Origin: Azospirillum sp. SYSU D00513
GTDB lineage: Bacteria; Pseudomonadota; Alphaproteobacteria; Azospirillales; Azospirillaceae
Direction: 5' to 3'
DNA: 64,000 nt
Assembly (NCBI RefSeq): GCF_017356015.1
Contig: NZ_JAFIQV010000017.1
Coordinates: 1-64,000 of the forward strand
Under the pieces are notes generated by a model. That model saw only the letters and a list, made by a program, of their open reading frames with translations, was not told the DNA's origin and ran no database searches. The translations under genes were made by a program, and so were the position numbers. Below are positions 51,859 through 60,194 of this stretch, in pieces. Position 1 is the first letter of the stretch, and every line of letters begins with the position of its first letter.

Positions 51859-51904
51859 TTGACAGCGCCGGGGCACTGTTGGTTTATACCGATAATAAAC
51901 AACA
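51859..51904 (+). promoter_or_regulatory. promoter and overlapping operator of the dehydrogenase-TRAP operon
   Basis: A consensus -35 TTGACA (51859-51864) and a -10 TTTATA (51883-51888) are 18 bp apart. An inverted repeat with arms GTTTAT (51882-51887) and ATAAAC (51895-51900), extended outward by TGTTG/CAACA with one base shift, covers the -10 region. Transcription would start near 51895, about 117 bp before the dehydrogenase. Binding by the divergent GntR protein would block this promoter. Confidence 0.6.
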
Positions 51905-52011
51905 TACAACAATACGTCATCGCGCCGTCCCAACCGGCCCCCGAAGCCCGAGCCCCGTCCAGATGCCCGGCGCGCCCCCGCACGCGCGCCCGGCGAGCAG
52001 AGTGAGATCCG

Positions 52012-53028
52012 ATGAAAGCCTTGATGATCGAAAGCGAAGGCCGTTGCCGCATGCATGATGTGGCGGAGCCGCAGGCCGGGCCGGGCGAGGTGCTCGTCAC
52101 CGTGCGCCACATCGGCATGTGCGGCAGCGACCTGAACACCTTCAAGGGGCTGAACCCGCTGGTGACGCTGCCGCGCATCCCCGGCCATGAGATCGGCGGC
52201 GAGATCGCCGCGGTCGGGCCGGACGTGCCGGCGGAATACGCGGTCGGCAAGCGCGTCATCGTCGTGCCCTACACCAGCTGCGGCCATTGCACCTCCTGCC
52301 GCCGGGGCCGGGTCAACGCCTGCAAGACCAACCGCACGCTGGGCGTGCAGCAGAACGGCGGGCTGGCGGAGCGGATCGCCCTGCCCCACGGCAAGCTGAT
52401 CCTGAACGACACGCTGGCGCCGCGCCATCTGGCGCTGGTGGAGCCGCTGTCGGTCGGCTTCCACGCCGTTGCGCGCGGCCGGGTGACGGAGCAGGACCGG
52501 GTGGTCGTCATCGGCTGCGGCATGATCGGCATGGGTGCGGTGGCCGGCGCCGTCGCGCGCGGGGCCGAGGTCATCGCGGTGGACGTCAGCCGGGCCAAGA
52601 CCGAGATGGCGCTGAAATACGGCGCCCGCCACGCGATCGACGCCTCGGCGGAGAACGTGCAGGAGCGGGTCGAGGCGCTGACCGGCGGCGACGGCGCCGA
52701 CGTGGTGATCGAGGCGGTCGGTCTGCCGGCGACCTTCACCCAGTCCATCGACCTCGCCTGCTTCTCCGGCCGCGTGGTCTATGTCGGCTACGCCAAGGAA
52801 CAGGTCTCCTACAAGACCCAGCTCTTCAACCTGAAGGAGCTGGACATCATGGGGTCGCGCAACGCCACGGCCGAGGATTTCCGCAGCGTCATCCAATATC
52901 TGGAGACGCTGGAGCACGCCCCCGACGACCTGATCTCCAAGGTCTTCCCCTTCTCGGAGGCCGACCAGGCCCTGCCCTACTGGGATTCCGAGCGGGCGAG
53001 CACGATCAAGGTGCTGATCGAGGTCTGA
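52012..53028 (+). CDS. zinc-dependent alcohol dehydrogenase (MDR family)
   Basis: A 338-residue medium-chain dehydrogenase. The catalytic zinc ligands are in GMCGSDLNTF and the GHE motif (PRIPGHEIGG). The structural zinc cysteines are in TSCGHCTSCRRGRVNAC. The NAD-binding turn is VIGCGMIGMGAVAG, with an acidic residue after it (VIAVDVSRAK). Similarity is to the polyol/sugar-acid (idonate or galactitol) dehydrogenase group. As first gene of an operon with a TRAP transporter, it probably oxidises the imported sugar acid or polyol. Confidence 0.88.
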   Translation: MKALMIESEGRCRMHDVAEPQAGPGEVLVTVRHIGMCGSDLNTFKGLNPLVTLPRIPGHEIGGEIAAVGPDVPAEYAVGKRVIVVPYTSCGHCTSCRRGRVNACKTNRTLGVQQNGGLAERIALPHGKLILNDTLAPRHLALVEPLSVGFHAVARGRVTEQDRVVVIGCGMIGMGAVAGAVARGAEVIAVDVSRAKTEMALKYGARHAIDASAENVQERVEALTGGDGADVVIEAVGLPATFTQSIDLACFSGRVVYVGYAKEQVSYKTQLFNLKELDIMGSRNATAEDFRSVIQYLETLEHAPDDLISKVFPFSEADQALPYWDSERASTIKVLIEV

Positions 53029-53108
53029 AGCTCAACCGCCCGGCGGGCCGCGGCGCCGAAAACGCGTCACGCCCGCCGGCCGAAACAACGACAGCAAGCG
53101 GAGACATC

Positions 53109-54086
53109 ATGAAGAGCATTCTGGCGGGCGTCGCCGCCCTGTGCCTGGCCGTCACCGGCGCCGCCGGCATGGCCGAAGCCAAGCCCGTGACCATCAAGGT
53201 CGCCTACGAGAACAACCCCGGCGAGCCGCTCGACAAGGTCATGCGCCACTGGGCCGAGCAGGTGAAGGAGCAGAGCAAGGGCGAGATCACCTTCGACCTC
53301 TATCCCAGCTCGCAGCTCGGCTCCAAGCAGGACGTGATGGAGCAGGCGATGATGGGCATGAACGTCATCACGCTCAGCGACGTCGCCTTCCTCGCCGATT
53401 ACGAGCCGGACCTCGGCATCCTCTTCGGACCCTACCTGACCGAGGATCCGCAGAAGCTCTTCAAGATCTACGAGAGCGACTGGTTCAAGCAGAAGAACGA
53501 ATCGCTGAAGGAGAAGGGCGTCCACATCGTGATGTCCAACTACCTGTACGGCGTGCGCCACATCCTGTCCAAGAAGCCGATCAACACGCCGGCGGACATG
53601 AAGGGCATGAAGGTCCGCGTGCCGAACAACGTCATGCAGATCAAGACCATCCAGGCGCTGGGCGGCACGCCGACGCCGATGCCGCTGGGCGAGGTCTATC
53701 CGGCCCTGACCCAGGGCGTCATCGACGCGGTGGAGAACCCGATCTCGGTGCTCTACGGCCAGAAGCTGCACGAGCAGGCCAAGTACCTGAACCTCGTCGG
53801 CTACCTGACCAACACCTCCGTCTGGGTCGGCGGCGAGGCCTTCTTCGCCAGCCTGCCCAAGGAGCAGGTGGACCTGATCCACAAGACCGGCTACGAGGCC
53901 GGCCTCTACAGCCAGAAGCTCGCCGCCGAGCAGGACGCCGAGATGATCGAGGCCATGAAGAAGGCCGGCGTCGAGGTCGTGACCCCGGAACTCGGGCCGT
54001 TCCGCGAGGCGGCCAAGGCCGTCTACACGCAGTTCCCCGAATGGTCGCCGAACCTGTACCAGCAGGTCCAGGGCATGCTGAAGTAA
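53109..54086 (+). CDS. TRAP transporter solute-binding protein (DctP type)
   Basis: A 325-residue periplasmic binding protein with a Sec signal (LAGVAALCLAVTGAAGMAEA). The DctP fold is seen in VAYENNPGEPLDKVMRHWAE, YPSSQLGSKQDVMEQAMMG and the ligand-contact segment MKVRVPNNVMQI, which contains the conserved Arg that binds the carboxylate of sugar acids or dicarboxylates. It delivers substrate to the DctQ/DctM permease encoded next. GGAG precedes the ATG. The ligand is probably the substrate of the dehydrogenase upstream. Confidence 0.92.
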   Translation: MKSILAGVAALCLAVTGAAGMAEAKPVTIKVAYENNPGEPLDKVMRHWAEQVKEQSKGEITFDLYPSSQLGSKQDVMEQAMMGMNVITLSDVAFLADYEPDLGILFGPYLTEDPQKLFKIYESDWFKQKNESLKEKGVHIVMSNYLYGVRHILSKKPINTPADMKGMKVRVPNNVMQIKTIQALGGTPTPMPLGEVYPALTQGVIDAVENPISVLYGQKLHEQAKYLNLVGYLTNTSVWVGGEAFFASLPKEQVDLIHKTGYEAGLYSQKLAAEQDAEMIEAMKKAGVEVVTPELGPFREAAKAVYTQFPEWSPNLYQQVQGMLK

Positions 54087-54097
54087 GAAACCGCCGG

Positions 54098-54133
54098 AAG
54101 GGCGGGCGCTGCCTTCGGGCGGCGCCCGCCCTT
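54098..54133 (+). terminator. hairpin between binding-protein and permease genes
   Basis: Arms AAGGGCGGGCGC and GCGCCCGCCCTT surround a loop that itself pairs GCC with GGC around TTCG. Only a short T-run follows. It would partly stop transcription or protect the upstream mRNA, giving more binding protein than permease. Confidence 0.6.
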
Positions 54134-54152
54134 TCCGCTTCCGGAGCCTTCG

Positions 54153-54620
54153 ATGAAACTCATCGGAACCATCGCGAGCGTCGCCGCAGCCGGCACGCTC
54201 CTCCTTCTGGTCGCCCTGTTCTGCGCCGCCGTGGTCATGCGCTACGTCTTCGAAACCCCGATCCAGTGGACGGAGGAGATGTCGGGTTTCCTGATGATCT
54301 GGATCGTCATGATCGGCGCCGTGGTGGCCGAGCGCGACGACCAGCATCTGACCATCCCGCTTCTGACCGAGGCGCTGCCGAACCGCATCGCGGCCGGCGT
54401 CAACCTCGTGACCTCGCTGCTGTCCGTCGGGCTCCTGATGGCGCTGGCCTGGTACGGCTACAGCCTCGCCATGAAGGCGCAGTTCAAGTTCACGCAGATC
54501 CTGAAGATCTCCTGGACCTGGATCGACCTCGCCGTGCCGCTGGGCGCCGTGGGCATCGCTCTGTTCACGCTCGCGCGCTGCATCGGCTACGCGCGCACCG
54601 CCGCGAAGGGAAACGCCTGA
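54153..54620 (+). CDS. TRAP transporter small permease (DctQ type)
   Basis: A 155-residue protein with four membrane helices, including the DctQ hallmark WTEEMSGFLMIWIVMIGAVV near the middle of the first half. It pairs with the large permease to form the sodium-dependent TRAP channel. It lies 66 bp after the binding-protein gene and 1 bp before the DctM gene. Confidence 0.92.
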   Translation: MKLIGTIASVAAAGTLLLLVALFCAAVVMRYVFETPIQWTEEMSGFLMIWIVMIGAVVAERDDQHLTIPLLTEALPNRIAAGVNLVTSLLSVGLLMALAWYGYSLAMKAQFKFTQILKISWTWIDLAVPLGAVGIALFTLARCIGYARTAAKGNA

Positions 54621-54621
54621 C

Positions 54622-55893
54622 ATGAGCTGGGTCGTCATCGTTCCCCTGATGCTGCTGCTGTTCGTGCTGAACATGCGCCTCTACCTGGCCATGTTCGCCG
54701 GCATACTGGCCTATTTCCTGTTCTTCAACGCGGTGCCGCTGGAAATCGCGGTGCAGCGGCTGATCGGGCCGACGCAGAACGCCTCGCTGCTCGCCATTCC
54801 CTTCTTCATCCTGCTCGGCACGCTGATGGGCCACACGGGCATCGCCCAGCGCATGCTGCGCGTGGCCGACCTGCTGGTGGGCAAGTTCACGGGCGGCATG
54901 GGGCTGGCGAACATCACGCTGAGCACGCTGATGGGCGGCGTCAGCGCCTCGAACCTCGCCGACGCGGCGATGCTCACCCGCATGATGGTGCCGGAGATGG
55001 AGCGGCAGGGCTACAACCGCGCCTTCGCCGCGGGCGTCACCGCCGCCGGCTCCCTGGTCACGCCGATCATCCCGCCGGGCATCGCGCTGATCATCTACGG
55101 GCTGGTCGCGGACGTCTCCATCGGCAGCATGTTCATGGCAGGCATCATCCCCGGCCTGCTCTGCTCGGCCCTGCTGATGGTTGCGGTCTATGTCGTGTCG
55201 AAGCGGCGCGGATACCGGCCGAACCGCACAGAATGGCCGAGCGGCGGCGAGATCGGCCGCACGCTGCTGGGCGCCTGGCCGGCGCTGTTCCTGGTGGTGG
55301 CGATCATCGGCGGCATCCGCGCCAACATCTTCACCCCGACCGAGGCCGGTGCGGTCGCCGTGCTGCTGGTGCTGCTGATCGGCTTCGTCGTCTACCGCGA
55401 GCTGAAGCTGCGGGACGTCGGCGGCGCGCTGCTGGAGACGGCGAAGTCCACCGCCTCGGTGATGCTGGTGATCATGGCCAGCTCCGCGCTCGCCTGGATC
55501 TTCTCGCTGGAGCATGCCGGCGATTCGCTGGCGGCGATGATCACCTCCTTCACGACGAACAAGTACGTCTTCCTGACGGTCGTCAACGTCGTGCTGCTGG
55601 TGCTCGGCCTGTTCATCGAGGGCACGGCCATCCTGATCGTGCTGGTGCCGCTGCTGAAGCCGGTGGTCCTCCAGCTCGGGATCGACCCCGTGCATTTCGG
55701 CATCGTGATGATCCTGAACCTGTCGCTCGGCACCCTGACGCCGCCGGTCGGCACGGTGATGCTGCTGGTGTGCAACCTGGCGAAGGTGCGCGTCGGCGAG
55801 TTCATCAGCCAGAGCGCTCCGCTGCTGGCCGCCCTGTTCCTGGCCCTTCTGCTGGTCACCTACGTGCCGCTGCTGTCGCTGGCCCTGGTCTGA
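54622..55893 (+). CDS. TRAP transporter large permease (DctM type)
   Basis: A 423-residue polytopic protein with about twelve segments. The family core is seen in AIPFFILLGTLMGHTGIAQR, VSASNLADAAMLTRMMVPEM, AGSLVTPIIPPGIALIIYG and FGIVMILNLSLGTLTPPVGT. It carries substrate released by the binding protein. It is the last gene of the operon; a strong intrinsic terminator follows after 23 bp. Confidence 0.94.
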   Translation: MSWVVIVPLMLLLFVLNMRLYLAMFAGILAYFLFFNAVPLEIAVQRLIGPTQNASLLAIPFFILLGTLMGHTGIAQRMLRVADLLVGKFTGGMGLANITLSTLMGGVSASNLADAAMLTRMMVPEMERQGYNRAFAAGVTAAGSLVTPIIPPGIALIIYGLVADVSIGSMFMAGIIPGLLCSALLMVAVYVVSKRRGYRPNRTEWPSGGEIGRTLLGAWPALFLVVAIIGGIRANIFTPTEAGAVAVLLVLLIGFVVYRELKLRDVGGALLETAKSTASVMLVIMASSALAWIFSLEHAGDSLAAMITSFTTNKYVFLTVVNVVLLVLGLFIEGTAILIVLVPLLKPVVLQLGIDPVHFGIVMILNLSLGTLTPPVGTVMLLVCNLAKVRVGEFISQSAPLLAALFLALLLVTYVPLLSLALV

Positions 55894-55916
55894 GCCGCAC
55901 GTCCGGCCCGGCCTTC

Positions 55917-55958
55917 AAGCCCCCGCTTCCGGCTGGCCGCCGGGGGCGGGGGCTTTTT
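55917..55958 (+). terminator. intrinsic terminator after the TRAP operon
   Basis: A 10-bp perfect stem (AAGCCCCCGC / GCGGGGGCTT) with a GC-rich loop is followed by TTTTT at 55954-55958. It ends the dehydrogenase-TRAP operon and, lying between converging genes, may also act on the MFS gene. Confidence 0.85.
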
Positions 55959-55975
55959 CATGCCGCCTTTCCGGG

Positions 55976-57220
55976 TCAGCGCCGCGGCTCTGCGGTCGCG
56001 CGGACCTGGAGGGGGCGGCCGGCGAGGATGCCGAAGAAGCCGGCGACGACCGCCACGACCGCGAAGAGCACCGCCGAGGCGTGCCAGTCGCCGCTCCAGC
56101 CGTGCAGGACGCCGACGGCGAAGGGACCGGCCGAGGCCAACGTGTAGCCGACGCTCTGCGCCATGCCCGACAGGTGGGAGGCGATGCGGCTGTCGGGGGA
56201 GCGCAGGACGATCAGCGTCAGGGCAACGGCGAAGGCGCCGCCCTGCCCGATGCCGAGGATCACCGCCCACAGCCAGATGCTCCACATCGGCGCATAGAGG
56301 CAGCCGATCATGCCGACGAGGCTGCACCCCAGCGTGACGGCGCCGGCAAGGCTCTGGCTCGGCGTGCGGGTCGCCAGCAGCGGGGCGGCCAGCGCCGCCG
56401 CGACCTGCACCATGACGGAGACCGACACGACCAGCCCGGCCATGGCGGGGTCGAGCCCGCGGTCGCGCAGCATCGGCGCCATCCAGCCCAGCACGATGTA
56501 GGCGAGCGCCGATTGCAGCCCCATGAACAGCGTGATCTGCCAAGCCAGCCGGTCGGTCCACAGCCCCCGCACCACAAGTCCGTCCGGCCCGCCGGCGCGC
56601 GTGCGCCCGCGCAGCTGCGGCAGCCAGGCCAGCGCCGCGAGCGCGGCCGGCAGGCACCAGAAGGCCAGGGCAGTCGTCCATTGCCCGAAGCCGTGCTCCA
56701 ACGGCACGGTCAGCCCGGCCGCGGCCGCCGCACCGGCGCAGAGCGCCATGGTGTAGACGCCCATCATCAGGCTGGCGCGCTGCGGGAAGTCGCGCTTCAC
56801 CAGGGCAGGCAGCAGCACGCCGATGATGCCGATCCCCGCCCCCGCGATGGTCGCCCCGGCGAACAGTGCCGGGAAGGTACCGACCCCGCGCAGGGCGACG
56901 CCCGCCCCCAGCATCAGCAGCACGAAGAAGATCGTCCGCTCCACGCCGAAGCGCTGCGCCAGACGCGGCGCGATCACCCCGAACAGGCCGAGGCAGAGCA
57001 CGGGCGAGGTGGTCAGCAGACCGGCCTGCCCGGCCGACATGCCGGTGTCGCGCACCACGTCGCCCAGCACCGGCGCCAGGCTCGACAGGGCCGGCCGCAG
57101 GTTCAGCGCCACCATCACGAGGCTGGCGGCGGCGAGCAGCGGGTGGCGCAGGATCATGCCTTCGGCGGTGCTGGCGGCGGTGCTGGCGGCGGGATCGCGG
57201 GTCGCGCTGGTGACGCTCAT
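55976..57220 (-). CDS. CynX/NimT-type MFS transporter
   Basis: A 414-residue major facilitator with twelve predicted helices. The conserved segment LRPALSSLAPVLGDVVRDTG near the N-terminus is the hallmark of the cyanate/nitroimidazole-resistance (CynX/NimT) group, and the loop motif APRLAQRFGVERTIFF replaces the usual A motif. The substrate is unknown. The start at 57220 is chosen because the upstream frame extension lacks similarity. It is divergent from the D-2-hydroxyacid dehydrogenase gene (163 bp). Confidence 0.88.
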   Translation of the reverse strand: MSVTSATRDPAASTAASTAEGMILRHPLLAAASLVMVALNLRPALSSLAPVLGDVVRDTGMSAGQAGLLTTSPVLCLGLFGVIAPRLAQRFGVERTIFFVLLMLGAGVALRGVGTFPALFAGATIAGAGIGIIGVLLPALVKRDFPQRASLMMGVYTMALCAGAAAAAGLTVPLEHGFGQWTTALAFWCLPAALAALAWLPQLRGRTRAGGPDGLVVRGLWTDRLAWQITLFMGLQSALAYIVLGWMAPMLRDRGLDPAMAGLVVSVSVMVQVAAALAAPLLATRTPSQSLAGAVTLGCSLVGMIGCLYAPMWSIWLWAVILGIGQGGAFAVALTLIVLRSPDSRIASHLSGMAQSVGYTLASAGPFAVGVLHGWSGDWHASAVLFAVVAVVAGFFGILAGRPLQVRATAEPRR

Positions 57221-57383
57221 GGACGGCCTGACGGATGCGGAAGGATGGCCGCACAACCGATCATCCGGCGCACCGACGGTCAAGTCTCGCCCGCGCAAGG
57301 CTGCCCTGTTCTTGGGCAGATACAGCCGGCCGCCCGCCGGGTTATAACGGAGATGGAACGAAGTCCGGAAAAGGGGAGCCCTC

Positions 57384-58397
57384 ATGGCGGGTGGCGAGGC
57401 GAAGCGGCGCTGGATTGTCGGCGTGACCGACCACATGATGGGGCCGCCCGCGCTGGAGGCGGAGGTGCTGCGGGACGTCGCCGACATCGACTTTTTCGAC
57501 ACCCGCAAGGAGGAGGAGCTGGACCCGGAACGGCTGGCGCGGCTGGACGCGCTGCTGGTCTGGGCGACGCCGCTGACCCGCCGCAGCATCCCGCACCTGG
57601 CGCGCTGCCGGGGTGTCGTTCGGTTCGGCGTCGGCTACGACAAGATCGACGTCGCCGCCCTGACGGAGGCCGGCATTCCCTTCGCCAACAACCCCGATTA
57701 CGGGACGGAGGAAGTCGCCGACCACGCGCTGGCACTGATCCTGTCGCTCCAGCGCCGGCTGTGGGAGCATGATTCGCGCGCCCGCACCTACACGACGAGC
57801 TGGCAGAACAACACGCTGACCCCACTGCTGCGCGGGTCGGAGGCGACGGTGGGCGTCGTGGGCGTGGGGCGGATCGGCACCGCCGTGGTGAACCGGCTGA
57901 AGTCCTTCGGCTACCGCATCCTGGGCTACGACCCCCACCAGCCGCCGGGCCACGAGAAGGCGGTCGGCTACCGGCGCGTGCGGCGGCTGGACGAGCTGCT
58001 GGCGGAGTCCGACATCGTGACCTTCCACTGCCCGGCCAACGCCGAGACGCGCGGCCTGCTCGACGCCGAGCGGCTGGCCCGCTTCAAGCCGGGCGCCATC
58101 CTCGTCAACACCGCGCGCGGCGAGCTGCTGGCCGGCTACGACGCGCTGGAGGCGGCACTGCGCTCCGGCCACATCGCCGCCGCCGGGCTCGACGTGCTGC
58201 CGACCGAGCCGCCCCGCCCGCACCCGCTGCTGGACGCCTGGCGCACCCGCGAGGAGTGGCTCGCCGGCCGCCTCGTCATCACGCCGCACAACGCCTTCCA
58301 CTCCGACGCCGCCGGGGTGGAGATGCGCCGCAACGCCGCCGAAACGGTGCGGCTACTTCTTGAGGACGGCGTGCTGCGGAACCGCATCCCGGAGTAG
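57384..58397 (+). CDS. D-2-hydroxyacid dehydrogenase family protein
   Basis: A 337-residue NAD-dependent dehydrogenase. The glycine motif is GVVGVGRIGTAVVNRLKSFG near residue 155, the substrate-binding Arg is in NTARGELL near residue 237, the Glu in LDVLPTEPP near residue 268, and the catalytic His in VITPHNAFHSD near residue 296. It belongs to the C-terminal-binding-protein-like branch of the family. Substrate not identified; phosphoglycerate or glyoxylate-type hydroxyacids are typical. GGGGAG precedes the ATG. Confidence 0.9.
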   Translation: MAGGEAKRRWIVGVTDHMMGPPALEAEVLRDVADIDFFDTRKEEELDPERLARLDALLVWATPLTRRSIPHLARCRGVVRFGVGYDKIDVAALTEAGIPFANNPDYGTEEVADHALALILSLQRRLWEHDSRARTYTTSWQNNTLTPLLRGSEATVGVVGVGRIGTAVVNRLKSFGYRILGYDPHQPPGHEKAVGYRRVRRLDELLAESDIVTFHCPANAETRGLLDAERLARFKPGAILVNTARGELLAGYDALEAALRSGHIAAAGLDVLPTEPPRPHPLLDAWRTREEWLAGRLVITPHNAFHSDAAGVEMRRNAAETVRLLLEDGVLRNRIPE

Positions 58398-58403
58398 GCG
58401 GGC

Positions 58404-58421
58404 CGGCCGGGATCCCGGCCG
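58404..58421. repeat. perfect palindrome between converging genes
   Basis: The 18-bp palindrome centred on GGGATCCC lies just after the dehydrogenase stop codon and before the end of the ABC-F gene. It may act as a weak bidirectional terminator; no T-run is present. Confidence 0.35.
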
Positions 58422-58442
58422 CCTTCCCGGTTCAGCCCCGGA

Positions 58443-60065
58443 TCAGCTGTGCAGTCCGGGTGCTTCCTGCCCGGTGCGCGCCACATACTCCGTGTAGCCG
58501 CCGCCATACTGGTGGATGCCGTCCTGCGTCAGCTCCAGCACCCGGTTGGACAGGGCGGCCAGGAAATGCCGGTCGTGCGACACGAACAGCATGGTGCCCT
58601 CGTAGGACGCCAGCGCGTTGATCAGCATCTCCTTGGTGTCGAGGTCCAGATGGTTGGTCGGCTCGTCCAGCACCAGGAAGTTCGGCGGGTTGAAGAGCAT
58701 GGTCGCCATAACGAGCCGGGCCTTCTCCCCGCCGGACAGGACGCGGCATTTCTTCTCCACGTCGTCGCCGGAGAAGCCGAAACAGCCGGCGAGCGCCCGG
58801 AGCGATCCCTGGCTCGCCTGCGGGAAGGACCCTTCCAGGGACTCGAACACCGTCTTGTCGCCGTCGAGCAGCTCCATCGCGTGCTGGGAGAAGTACCCCA
58901 TCTTCACGCTGCCGCCGACATTGACGGTCCCGGCGTCCGGTTCAGTCGTGCCGGCCACCAGCTTCAACAGCGTCGACTTGCCGGCGCCGTTCACGCCCAT
59001 GACGCACCAGCGCTCCTTGCGGCGGATGGTGAGGTCGAGCCCCTGGTAGATGGTCCGGCTGCCGTAGCCCTTGTGCACGTTCTTCAGGACCGCGACGTCG
59101 TCGCCCGAACGCGGCGCCGGCGGGAAGTCGAAGGTCACGACCTGCCGGCGCTTGGGCGGCTCGACGCGCTCGATCTTGTCGAGCTTCTTCACCCGGCTCT
59201 GGACCTGGCTGGCGTGCGAGGCGCGGGCCTTGAAGCGCTCGATGAACTTCAGCTCCTTGGCCAGCATGGCCTGCTGCCGTTCGAATTGGGCCTGCTGCTG
59301 CTTCTCGTTCAGCGCCCGTTGCTGCTCGTAGAAGCCGTAATCGCCGGAGTAGCTGTTCAGCGAGCCGCCGTCGATCTCGATGATCTTCGTGACGATTCGG
59401 TTCATGAACTCGCGGTCGTGCGAGGTCATCAGCAGAGCGCCCTCGTAGCCCTTCAGGAAGCCTTCCAGCCAGATCAGGCTTTCGAGATCCAGGTGGTTGC
59501 TCGGCTCGTCGAGGAGCATGGCGTCGGGCCGCATGAGCAGTATGCGGCCGAGCGCAACGCGCATCTTCCAGCCGCCCGACAGGGCGCCGACGTCCGCGTC
59601 CATCATTTCCTGACTGAAGCTGAGCCCGGCGAGCACTTCCCGCGCCCGCCCCTCAAGCTCGTAGCCGCCCAACTCCTCGAAGCGCGCCTGCACCTCGCCG
59701 TAGCGCTCGACGATCGCGTCCATCTCGTCGGCGCGGTCGGGATCGCACATGGCCGCCTCGAGGGTCGCCATCTCCGCCGCTACTTCACTGACCGGCCCGG
59801 CCCCGTCCATCACTTCCGCGACGGCGCTGCGGCCGGACATCTCGCCGACGTCCTGATTGAAATAGCCGATCGTGACCTGCTTCTCGACCGACACCTGTCC
59901 GGTGTCCGGCAACTCCTCGCCCGTGATCATCCGGAACAGCGTCGTCTTGCCGGCGCCGTTGGGACCGACAAGACCGACCTTCTCGCCCCTGTTCAGCGCC
60001 GCCGAGGTTTCCAGGAAAAGGATGCGGTGGCCGTTGTGCTTGCTGATATTTTCGAAACGAATCAT
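58443..60065 (-). CDS. ABC-F family ATPase (ribosome-associated type)
   Basis: A 540-residue protein with two ATPase domains and no membrane segments. Walker A motifs are GPNGAGKTT near residue 34 and GVNGAGKST in the second half. The signatures are LSGGWKMRVALGR and LSGGEKARLVMA, and the Walker B motifs LLDEPSNHLDLES and LVLDEPTNHLDLDT. The charged linker between domains (about residues 245-320, with a Gln-rich helix) is the part that reaches the ribosomal P-tRNA site in this family. It resembles YbiT. Expected role: relief of translation stalling, not transport. Confidence 0.92.
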   Translation of the reverse strand: MIRFENISKHNGHRILFLETSAALNRGEKVGLVGPNGAGKTTLFRMITGEELPDTGQVSVEKQVTIGYFNQDVGEMSGRSAVAEVMDGAGPVSEVAAEMATLEAAMCDPDRADEMDAIVERYGEVQARFEELGGYELEGRAREVLAGLSFSQEMMDADVGALSGGWKMRVALGRILLMRPDAMLLDEPSNHLDLESLIWLEGFLKGYEGALLMTSHDREFMNRIVTKIIEIDGGSLNSYSGDYGFYEQQRALNEKQQQAQFERQQAMLAKELKFIERFKARASHASQVQSRVKKLDKIERVEPPKRRQVVTFDFPPAPRSGDDVAVLKNVHKGYGSRTIYQGLDLTIRRKERWCVMGVNGAGKSTLLKLVAGTTEPDAGTVNVGGSVKMGYFSQHAMELLDGDKTVFESLEGSFPQASQGSLRALAGCFGFSGDDVEKKCRVLSGGEKARLVMATMLFNPPNFLVLDEPTNHLDLDTKEMLINALASYEGTMLFVSHDRHFLAALSNRVLELTQDGIHQYGGGYTEYVARTGQEAPGLHS

Positions 60066-60194
60066 CTGAGGCTGGGTTCCGGTGGCGAAGTCGGCCCCTT
60101 ATGCCACAGAACGCGCGGCGCGATGGAGTCCTGATCGACGCGGGGGCGAAAAGGCCGGGCGCCGCATGGCCCGCGCGGCGAAGGAGAGCCGCCG

